Positions 50,601-62,600 of a stretch of 64,000 bases of DNA are shown here, in pieces. A program made the translations under genes and the position numbers. The DNA is taken from NCBI GenBank assembly GCA_014526335.1, contig JACTAT010000056.1:532968-596967 (forward strand). The letters run 5' to 3'. The stretch is from Chrysaora quinquecirrha. Taxonomy: Eukaryota > Cnidaria > Scyphozoa > Semaeostomeae > Pelagiidae. Every line of letters begins with the position of its first letter. Positions within the stretch are counted from its first letter, which is position 1. The notes beneath the pieces are model-generated. The model searched no databases. It saw only the letters and a program-made list of their open reading frames with translations, and was not told where the DNA came from.

Positions 50601-53600
50601 TGAGATTTCTTTGGTCTGCTATGATAAGCTTTATAGACTAGACTTTACCCGTTTGGGAGTAATAATTGATAAAAACAAACAACTTGAAGAAAAGGCCTAT
50701 CATTTAATCGAAAAATCAGCTGCGAAATTAAGTCAGCGACTAGACCCGTGAAAGCTGCCTGGGCATTTCATGATATCCACATGACCATAACTGAAAAAGC
50801 CATAGTCTAAAGAAGCATTTGAGTGGCTAAAGCCTACCCGAGACGCTGGGTATCGCATGCAATTGGCTCCTCCTTAGTTTGTTAAAATTCATTCCAGTCG
50901 CTGGGGCCACTAACAATCTGAGAGCCGTCTCAACTGCTCATCCATCAGATCAGAGGGATATTAACAACTGGTATATGTTCTTGGGTATCAGTCTGGACGT
51001 AAAGGACCAAACCAGTAGCTCCCTACTTTTTTATCTTTGTTAGCAAAAAAGATAGGATTTTTCCGGCTTGCTTGCCTAGCGGTGTATTCCGGTGTGATCG
51101 ATCTATTATGTGTTTCTAATAAGTTCCAATGATCTTAACTTATTCAAAGAAGATAACTTCTTTGAACTTATGCATTAGCTAATGCATTAGCTTCAAGAAT
51201 TAAAAAAGGGTTCTCATCTCAAATTTCAAACTTACCCGTGAAGTAAGAACATTTGCAGTACAAACTGAATGGCAGAGTTAACCCATCCAACAACCTTTTC
51301 AGCAAGTCTTAGAGCACCGACAGCAATGTCAAGAACGCTACATAAGCCCTTGCCGATGAAGTTTACGGCCTTGCATGAACCATAGCATAGATGTGAGACA
51401 CCTAAAAGGAAATGTTTCAATGTTGAGATGTTCTAGAACTTGAAATCGCAGATAACGAAGATAAAGTAAGTTTCAGGAAGGCATGCGAAAGTTACTCAAC
51501 TTTATGGAGCCGAAAAAACCAAAGAAGTTAAAGACGGTATGTTTAGAATGAAGCAAGCAAGCAAGCAAGGAAGCAAGTGAGTAGGCAAGCAAGCAAGTAA
51601 TATTTATTTGTTAAAGCAGGTAGGGGTTTCTGGAAGCTATATGCAGCTAAGGTGGACCTGCAGCTTGTGCCCCCAGATTGATATTCAAGAACGAATACCT
51701 TTGGAACTCATTTACCGACCTCGGAAGGATGGACAGCTGAGTTGACTGTAGGCTTGTGGAAAGTGGTCCTGACGAGATTCGAACCCACGAACTCACGATG
51801 GTGAGCCGAACGCCTTGACCACTCGGCTGTACAACCTCTTAATATATCGAGGAAAGCGAAAAAGCTTGATCAGGTGATCAGAAATATACATGGCTCAATC
51901 AGATAAAAAGATATGAAGAAAGTTGAATTCAAACGATAGTAAAAAATGTCTTTGTAGACGAAAAGCGTGAGTTATAATGATTATGATGAAAGGACTTAGG
52001 CCCTTGCCAAACGATCAAACATTGCTTTTCAAACTTTTGGAATGTTTCAACGTTTGGCCATTTTATAAAACATTCCTTAACAAACATAAATAAGAAGAAT
52101 TTGTTACGCGACGTTTTTGAAAAAGTTCAAAAACATTTTTTCTTGGTGAAGCAAACATCATTTTATGACATAGCAAAACGGCCATTTTGCTTGACAAGCG
52201 AATTTCAAATGTTTGACAAATGATGTTGGATTGTTGGCCAGGGCCTTATGTTTGTCTTACTTGATGGAATTTAAGGTTTAGAGTTTAGGTTTAGAACGTC
52301 TAAAGGCTTCAGAATGTTCTGGAACGAAAGAAAAGAAATCGTTCCGGTAAAGAAAACGTTGAGAATGTTTGGGGAGAGTAGTATCTATATTAAAGTTGAC
52401 CATGTTTAAAAAATGTTTGTTTGGGCTAGCTACAGTTACAACGGCTTTTAGAATTACATAGGCTTTGAAAGCTATCAAAGGCTGGTTTAATCGAGTTTTA
52501 TGATGGTTTGCCAAGGTTTTTAGGTTTTTCAATGTATACTTAGGTTAACCAAGGTTGACTAAGGTTTTCTATTGTAAAATACAATACCTTTGCAGCCACC
52601 ACCGACCAGTCCTTCACATAGGAGCTTACTGATGAATCGTCTATTACGCACATGAAGATCGAAATTTTCATTTCTTTGGGATATCAAAGATCTTCTACGT
52701 CTCCAACCACTGAAGAATTTCTTTATTTTCCTTCCAACCTTACAAGAGAAGGGTAACGTTTTTATAATTCTTGTATGTATTCAAGTTATAAAAGACAAAG
52801 CGACATTAGCAATACCGAATAGACCTTTTCAAAGAGGTCTGGGTTGGCGCGGCATTTTTCTGGAAAAAGGTGGACATCTTTAGTATGGGAATCCTTTCCG
52901 CATGCAACGACCTTGATTCCAGTCGCTTTTTGCTTCAAATTCACGTTTAATTTGGAAGAAAATGAAAGAAAGGGTTCAAAACCCAGCTTATCTGCTCAAG
53001 GAGGCATTTAATCAAGTATTCTCCTTTTTTGACTTACTTGCATCTTGTTTCCTGAGCTTCTGCAGATATTTTCAACATTTTTAGTCGCATATTCCTTCTT
53101 TTCTTACATCATTTTACGAATGTGAAGCAAAATTTTCTTCTCTACCTCTCTTTAAGCGCCCGCGATAAGATTATGAGCACAGCAGAAGGGGAAAATTTGA
53201 AATGAAGTATTAAAAGAAGACTGAGAGGCATACCGAAGCTAGACCATTCCAGATCTTCTTGCCTGTATTCTTTATCCAGTTTCCTAAAAACACAACCGTC
53301 TTTTAGAAAAATGTTTGACATCGACCATCTTTTTTGACCATGTTTCCTTCTCCTCCATATCAATGTTGTATGTAATATCAAAATGACTTCCTACAATCCT
53401 CGCCAAAATGCTGGGACACTACGAATTTTTTCAAAAATTATCGCTTTAAAAACGCATACCCCCTACCCCCGACTCAATGTTGGCAAAATTGATATTGTCA
53501 GTGGTCCCATCATTGATTCGGGGGAGGTAAAACATACTTATAACATAGTGTCCCCAGTATTTTTGGCGACGATTGTAGTTAGCCTTCATCAAAGTAACCA

Positions 53601-56600
53601 GCATTGAATTCAACATTGACAAGGAAAACGAAGGGCAAGAAGCTCGCTAACGATTTGTAGCAAAGACGCTGCATCTTCTCTTACTTTTTTATATAGCCTA
53701 TGTGAACAGCAACGAAGACACTCGAATATCTAAGTCTTACCAGCGGCATTAATAGCTCCACCAATCCATTTCTTAGCATCATTGAGAAAACCTTTACAGT
53801 TCTTTTCAGCCTGAGCGCATTTCAAGCTGTAGCAATTCTTGCATTTCAATTGCAGTTTTTCTTTACATTTTCTTTTTGCTTGTTTCACGTCTTCGATTGC
53901 GTCATTCAATGTTTTCTGTGCTGCCTTGAATGCTCTGTCCACACTCTTCCTGGCATTTTCTATAGCCTAAAACCCGCATCGCGGGCGTCAAGTTAAAATC
54001 TTCTAATGAGTTGGTTTTCATCGTAAGCATCTTAACTCATTACATGAGATGTACGTTCGCTCCTTAGGCCAATCTGGTAGATAGGTCGGTCTACGACTCA
54101 TTTTTATTATAAAGTTGATAAGTCCAATTCTGAGCAAACATGCCAAGCCCAATGGGTACCACGTGCCTATTATAGAGATATCAGAAGCCGCAAACCGCGC
54201 AAAATCGGCTCAAAGCAGCAGTCCGCGACAAAATAAATTGCCAAGCAACGATCGAATAGCATAAAGGCGAGCGCAAACCGTACCAAAATTGTTGGCCAAC
54301 ATGCTTGTTGAAAATAGGCCAACATGTTGGGACGGTTTGCCATACCAACACAACATCCGAGATGTTTTGGATTGCTGACGTCAATCTACAAATGATCTTT
54401 TGAAAACATGGTCGAAAAGGAAGCAGCTGTGTGTTTATTGGTCGCTCTTTTGGTTGACGACCATGAAGAAAAAAATCGTGGTCCAATTCAAATCGCCAGC
54501 CATTTCAAGGTCTCCGAAATGACGACCGAAACTGGAAATGTTGTGCCAAGATGTTGGCGAGACATAGCAAACCGTCCCAACACGTCAATTTTGGAAAAAT
54601 TTTGTTTAAAAATTTTGGCCAATTTTTTTCGTTAGCAAAAAATTGGCCAAATTGGCCAATTTCGCTTGCTTTGACAACATCTATGGCAAACCGTATCAAC
54701 ATGTTGACCAACAATTGTTGGCGGCGATGTCGGTCAACATGTTGGCACGGTTTGCGCCTGGCGTTACTCTTCATGCAGATAGATACAACGATGTTGTCAT
54801 TCATTGCTCAGTTTTGAAACTGTTGTTTGGATGCTACATTTCGTTACTTTTTTATTCTGGTAGTACGTAACAAAATTCAGTTTAATCTTATGACTATGGT
54901 TTAATGTTGAAGATAGTAACGAAAAATGTGTCAACAAAAGCAAATTTGTCCAATCAAGTGTCAACGTACCTGCGTCAGGCCTCTTAAATCAATGATCACA
55001 CGAACATAGAAATGAGCGTTTCTAATATTAGTGACATCATATCCTGCAGAAATATACAGCTCTGCATAAATCAGATCCCATGCTTTCCCCATATGTAAAT
55101 CTCCATTCCTTGCATTGTTATATTGATATATGCGTATGCTTCAATGCCAAAGAACTTGCCATATCCTTCATAGAACATCTACCAAATAGAAAGTTATGAT
55201 ATCAATTATTGGAAAGAAAATCTAAGCATGGTTTTCTACTTTCTGAATAGGTCTAGAACTGGCTCTGAATAGAGCAAGAAATGGTAAGGATCCAGGATAT
55301 CCCGCGTAAACCAAAGGCCAAAACTGGCTCTGAATTGGACTAGAATCGATCTATAATCTTGGACAATAATTATGAGACAAACGTTAAGTCTTTGTTATTA
55401 TTGGTATTTCTATCACAATCCCCCCCTCCTCATTCACTGTTGATCAAATGGCGCAGAACTGTTTCGTAGGGAGGAGGGGGATCAATTATTGTCTAGCAAA
55501 GCAACAGTTACGGGATTCTTTGTTTTACTCAGAATTTTCCGCTTGTCTCGTAATATTTTGTCCAAGATTGTAGTTTTCCTTGTGTAAACGGGGTCTAAGA
55601 AAATGTGTGTACGTTGCCGTTTTCTGGTCTTTTACAAGCCTAGCGATATTAAATCGCCATGAACTTTTCCGACGAGTGCTTGCTTATTCTGTAGCTAAAT
55701 AGGAGACCACTGAAAAACAGCATCATTTTGATGTGCCTACCTTGAAAAATGGAAGTTTGATAAAAGATGCCTCTTTTGGTCTGTATTGGAAAAATAACTT
55801 AGGGCCTAAATTATGATGCGTGTTGTTTCTTGTTATCATCAAAACTCCTCCAAGATTAATTGGGTCACATTCACCGTCGATATAGATTTCCTAAAAGTGG
55901 AACAATGAAGAGAAAAATCTAATATATTTGTTAATTGCAAGTAAATAACGAATACACACATTGTAATATAAACATGGATCGTAGCAATAAAAACAAATTT
56001 AATACGATGACAATTACAATAGTAATAGTAATAGTAATAGTAATAGTTATAGTAATAGTAAAAGTAATAGTAATAGTAATAGTAATAGTAATAGCAATAG
56101 TAATAGTAATAGTAATAGTAATAGTAATAGTAATAGTAATAGCAGTAGTAATAGTAATAGTAATGGTAATAGTTAAAGTAATAGTAATAGTTATCGCTAT
56201 AATAATAGTAATATTTATAGTAATAGTTATAGTAAATAAAGGAATATTAATAGTAATAGTAATAGCAATAGCAATAGTAATAGCAATAGCAATAGCAATA
56301 GCAATAGCAATAGGAAGTAGTAACAGCAATAGCAATAGCAATAGCAATAGCAAGTAGTAATAGCAATAGCAATAGCAATAGCATTTGCAATAGCAGGTAG
56401 TAATAGCAATAGCAATAGCAATAGCAATAGCAATAGCAAGTAGTAATAGCAATAGCAATAGCAATAGCAATGGCAATAGCAATAGCAATATTAATAGCAA
56501 TAGCAATAGCAATAGCAAGTAGTAATAGCAATAGCAATAGCAATAGCAAAAGCAATAGTAATAGCAAGTAGTAATAGCAATAGCAATAGCAATAGCAATA

Positions 56601-59600
56601 ACAATAGAAATAGCAAAAGCAATAGCAATAGTAATAGCAATAGCAATAGCAAGAAGTAATAGCAATAGCAATACCAAAACAATAGTAATAGTAAGTGGGA
56701 AAAGGCGTTAATTCTTTACCATGTCACCGATTCGTATATCAACGCGAATTTCATAACCAAAAAGATTCAATATTCCTTTAACTCTCACACCAATTGGAAT
56801 AATTGGTCCTCCAGCAATCCCAAGGTTTACAACCTCTTTGCCACCATTGAAGGACACCTTGACGAAAACAATAACAAATCTTAGTGACAATCTTAGCAAT
56901 GGCGTGGCCGAATGGTCAAGCCTTTTGACTTACGATTGATAGCTTGTGGTTTCGAGTCTCGAAGGGATAATCTTTCACATGGCTTACGTAAGTGGGCTAG
57001 CTACCAAGGGTATTCAGCGACGTATATAAGGGGGTAGGAGGCAGGAGAGCGGTCGCCTCTTCTAAGCTTCTAAGCTTCTAAGCATTCTGAAGTTAGCCCC
57101 CCCCCCCCCCCCATAGATGCGAAAAAAATAGTACGATGTTAAAAAATCATTACATCATCCAATAGTTTTCAATTTTTCAGCCCCCCCCCCCCTTATCTTG
57201 TAGCAAGTGCAGCTACTTCGTATTAATGTAACGTATGTCTTCTAACGCATTACAATCTTTCCTTATTTTTTATCTATTTATGTAACTACTTGTATGTCAC
57301 AGTAACTTTGTCAGTCAGTCAGTCAGTCAGTCAGTCAGTCAGTCAGTCAGTCAGTCAGTCAGTCAGTCAGTCAGTCTGACTCCGTATGTTCTCTGCGCAC
57401 GTAAAACTAAAGCAGCTTTTTGATAAAGTTGCTATTGGAACAGTTCAAATTAAAAAGGTTAAACAATGTTGCTTACCAAAGCGCCTTTCGGAAATCCTGT
57501 CTCGGCAACGGGTCCTGGTACTGAACCAGTATCTCCTCCAAGCATTCTGATCACTTTACCAACAGTAAGAGCTGAAACTTCACCATAGAAGAACATCTTT
57601 TACCTACTCCGAAATAGATTCTAACTCTTATGCAATGACCCTGTCGATAGAAACGCGATCCAAATGAGTAAATACTTATAACGGACAAGACATAGAATTG
57701 TTAGAATTTCTGAAGTTCCCTAATTATTATAGTGTCTAAAATCATGTACAAAATTGTTAGACAATTCCGAAAAGTACGATCACACCCAACCCAGCCCCCT
57801 TCCTCCATTCCACTTCAATGCTGGATATTTTGTTTGATTCACACCAGAAGTAAGCGATTCACCATGCAGGCGACAAAGTGTCATGAAATCCGTGAACCAG
57901 TGATCAAAATTGAATGGGGAGGGGCAAAGACATAGACCATAATTCAATGTGACTGAGTATTTGTTTCAACTATCTTGTCCATGATTGTAGGTCTCAAAAC
58001 AAGAAACAAAATGTGCAGGGAGTTATATACACGCGTGCCCAGAAGGGGGAGGGGAGGTTGCAGAAGCTTAACATTGCAACGGTTATCTGCCTTTAAAGCG
58101 TGTTTTGCGAGAAAAATCAACAATATGGGTGCCGTTTGCCTGAAAACGAGGGAGATATATTACCCTTTATGCGCCAATAATATATCGCTAAAGGTGGCTA
58201 TTGGCCTACAAATAGATTACTAAAGGTGGACTGAATTGTAAAATGTCAGGTAACACATTCATTCGAGACCATAGATCACCTTCCGTATTTCCTCGAATAA
58301 AGGGCCCTCCCTTAATTAAGCACCCTTTGGGTAAAGCAACCCATCAGGTTGGTCCCACACACTTCTTTGGTAATGTACAAGTGTTTGTGAAAGCTCTTAA
58401 TTTTCGTCTGGACGTTAGTTTATACACAAATCTTCAAACAATTGCTTATCTTTGACACAGATTAAGCATCTTCTTCGCTTAATATCGAGGCATCACAGAG
58501 CCCCCTCCTCCTGGGCACATGTACTAAGATTTTGATTCCAAATCTGACGAAGAGATTGTACCTCCAGATCAAAATCAGCACTGTATAAGCAATTCTTTCC
58601 AAATTCCAATCTTCCACCAAGCCGTACTCCAGACACACCGATCGGACTGTCCGCTGATATTGTGATTCTGAAAGAAAAAGCTACGTGAGAATAGACCTTA
58701 TCAAAGGGGTCTGGGTCAGCGCGATAGTTTTCTGGCAGAATGCGGACAGGCAATCCTCTTTGCTTGCAACGACCTGTATTGCAGTCACTTTAGGAGAGCT
58801 ATTGCAGCAAATTTATCTTCGAATTCACGTTAAAATTGAATAAAATGAAAGAAAGGATTCAAGTCCCACTATCTGCTCAAGGATGCATTTAACAAAGTAT
58901 TTTCCTTTTTGTGAGTTATTTGCATCTTTTTGCGTTTCTGAGGATATTTGAACATTCATTGTCGCAGATTCCTTTCCTCTCCTAATCTTCAATCAGTCAT
59001 GAAATTGAAGCAAAATTTGCGTGGCTGTACTTCATGTCCCAAAGTGACCGCAATATCGGTCGTTGTACGTGGAAGAGATTCCCTTACGTAAGATGTCTGC
59101 CATCTTGCAGAAAAATTTCGCGCCGACCCAGACCTCTAAAGCCTTTTGGGAAATCAATACCGGTTGAAAGTCCGCCCCAATCCGAGTTCAACCCGTGATG
59201 ACGCCCCTGATGGATAAACCAAAGCCAGAAGGTGTAGAAAAGCTTATGAGAGCTAAAATGGCTAATGTTGGAGAGACAGTTCAAGACCTGCAATAGAGGC
59301 ATAGGCATAGGCATCTATCCTTATTCCAAGAATCCTCTTCAAATATCCTTAATAAAAACAAAGGGTAGAAGCAGCCGCCGCGGTACTTTCTATTAAAACA
59401 TGGGGTGCACAGACGATATCAAACAAACACAATAAATATTGTCGCCATCTTGATAGATCTGTCTTGAATTTGAGGGCGCCACGCGCACGCGTGCGTAGAA
59501 AATTAGTTGATGACCCGGCCAAAGGATCCAGATATCCGACATGGAACGAAAGAAATGTATGCTGGTGTGTGATGGAAAGTTTGACCGGTTTCAAACTCTA

Positions 59601-62600
59601 TTCTACACCAGCATACACCAACATACATCATCAGACAGGGTGCCCAAATGATAAAATGTTGGGTCACATATCAATAGACCAAATCGGCTAACGTTGTTTA
59701 CACCTATTTCAGGTCACATGATCATACTCATACCCTTGAGGAAACATTGCTTTGTTGTCAAATTAAGAGCTCAAACTACGCTTTCATGGCACAAAATTTA
59801 AATTCAATTAAAGAGAAAAGCCCCTCAAGAGTATGACCAGGTGACCTCAGATGGGTATAAACAACGTTAGCCGATTTGGTCTATTTATGACCGCGTACGT
59901 TCATCCAGCATTTCTTGTTTGGCTGAGCCTTTATGACGTTTCACTTTGCAAACTACGTAATACGAAACGCTCAAAAAATTGTAAGAAAACAAAAATGAAA
60001 CTATACCCAACAAGGATATCACCAATAGAAAACCAGTCACTTCCAAAAGCATTTCTCCATAGACCTCGCATATAAAGCATTCCGTCAACATCAACTGTTC
60101 CTAATGTATGAGTGATTTGTCCACCAGCATATAAGTAATTGTCCACTTTAAATCCATCAACGATGACTTCTCCTGAATTTACTGGGAATTTCACCTCTGC
60201 ACGGAAGCCTAGTGTTGTCGACTTCTCAGTCCTGTTGAACTAAAAAGGAAATTAAACTAGTATATTTACCTTTTCTTATCGTATTATTTCCTTTCTTAGC
60301 CTTAATGAAGAAGAATGGGACAAATGTGTAATTAAAAAGACTATATACACGCCTTTTATTTCATAAAGAACGTAGTTGAAGGTCTAGTTCCTAAAGTCCC
60401 TTATTTTTTGGACCTCTTTTGATTTAACTGAAGTAACGAAAGTTCCTTAATAGTTCCTTAATTTTAGGTAGCTAGTTTATAAGAAAGTAGTTCTTAGCTT
60501 CTAAAAATTTTAAGAAAGTTCAATACTGGATTCTTGAAACTTAACAAAAGTTGAAAAGTTCAATCTTAAATTCCTATAAGAAATCTTCATACGTAGTCCC
60601 CTTTCATCTTTTTTATTCTATATATATTCTACATATGTATGTGTGAATCTGCATTCATGTGTCATTTTTGGTAAAGTGTAGCTATGTCTGCCCGTAACTG
60701 TGTTCAATTTTTCATCGCCTTTAACTGTGCATGTACAGAAATATTGTACGTTTGCTAAGAAAGTCACAAGCACGTTTTGGTACAGAAAACATGAAATATC
60801 TAAGAAAGTTTTAATACTGGCCCAAAATTGTTCTTAAAACGTTAATTTCTCTTTATAATGTAGCTTATGCCAAATAACTTAATGATGATGATGATGATGA
60901 TGATGCAGAAGATCGTGGCTCTTTGTAAATGTTGCTCCTGCCAAGGGGGACATATAACATCGGAAGGAATACAAATACATTAAAATGAAAGATCAACTTA
61001 CCGAAATAAGTAACTCCAGTCTTGAAAAAGAGACTTCTTCGGTTAACCTGATATTATAAAAACCAGCAATTACATTGATACCAGTAAACTTGATGTCCAT
61101 AAAGGCTGAAATCGCAAATTTAACATCTGGTCCCAGAATCTTCTTTGTTACTCTGCAAAATGAGCTACCTCCACAATCCTTTGGAAGACCGATCTGTGAA
61201 TGATGGGGACAAAGCATTAGACGCATACCTATTCTACCTTTTGACGAGGTACTAGAAGGTCTAGCTGGTAGAAGCGCAGAGCTAGCTAATTCTACTAGAG
61301 ACAACTAGCTACTAGCAGCGCTACCACTAAAAGAGCTGCTAATAGTAGAGCTACCAGACGAGCTAGAAGAAGGTCTAGCTAATAGAAGAGGATGAGAGCT
61401 AGCTGCTGCTACTAGAGAGAATTAGTTACTAGAAGAGCTACTATTGTTACAAGAAGAGCTACTACTAACACAGACTACATGCTAGGTCTAGCGAATAGAA
61501 GAGCTAACTACTTCTTATTGAGACAACTAGCTACTAGAAGAGCTACTGCTAGAGGAGCTGCTACAAGTAGAGCTACCAGACAAGCTACTTGAAGATGTAG
61601 CTTATAGAAAAGCTAGCTAATTCTACTACAGACAACTAGCTACTAGACGAGCTGCTACTAGTAGAGCTACCAGACGAGCTACTTGAAGGTCTAGCTAATA
61701 GAAAAGCTAGCTGCTTCTACTAGAGAAAATTAGCTACTAGCAGCGCTATTACTAGAAGACCTGCTACTAGAAGAGCTACCAGGCGAGCTACTAGAAGGCC
61801 TAATTAATAGAAGAGCAGAGCTAGCTGCTTCTACTAGAGACAACTAGCTGGTAACAGCGCTACTCTTGCTACTAAAAGAGTTAGTAATAACAGAGACTGC
61901 TAGGTCTAGCTTATAGAAGCGCTAGCTGCTTCTACTAGAGAAAGCTACTAGACGAGCTTCTAGAAGGTCTAGCTAATAGAAGAGCTAGCTACTTCTACTG
62001 AGACAACTAGCTACTACAGGGGCTACTTCTAGAAGAGTTACTAGACTAGAGTAGTCCAAATATTTTTTGAATATTTTGGAATCTTGAATCTGCTTTCTAA
62101 AAGGCACCTGTCTTGTGATCAACTTTCATGCAGCACTCTTTTTACCTACTTTTGGTGGGACGGCAGACATTTTTTGGAGGGATTAGTTAATCAACCGGGC
62201 CTGGACAACTGGCAAAACATCGTTGATTGGGGGGGGGGGTGGTGATAATACATTGAAATCGAGGATATACTTCCAAAAATTCAGAATCCAACCCCTCCCC
62301 TTAAAATTAAGGGCATGACACTTTTGCTTAATATCGAGATGTCTTGGATGGAAAAATTTAGGACACATAACATCGGACAAAGAAATTTAATGTCTGCTTT
62401 ATAATTTTTTCGATCAGGCTAAACTTGCAACTTATTTCTCTGATATCTACCGATATCAGAATTTACAATCATGGACAAAAATAGTGTACTTTTGCTAGAA
62501 ATCACCTGGCCTCTCTGCCCCCTCGATCAATGTTTTTTCGACGATTTACAGGTGTAGGAAAAGTGGTTCGACAACGCAGACACTGTTTAATTATAAAATA

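Noticed and set aside
51770..51842. Functional tRNA-Leu or tRNA-Ser gene on the minus strand
   Set aside because: A and B boxes are good, but a SINE body follows with no terminator, and the same body occurs at 45062. A SINE explains it better. The same reasoning applies to 49660-49745 and 56898-56985.
55931..56682. Long Leu/Ile/Ala/Thr frames that look like membrane proteins
   Set aside because: Hexamer microsatellite translated in frame; not a telomeric repeat either, since the units are AATAGT and AATAGC rather than TTAGGG.
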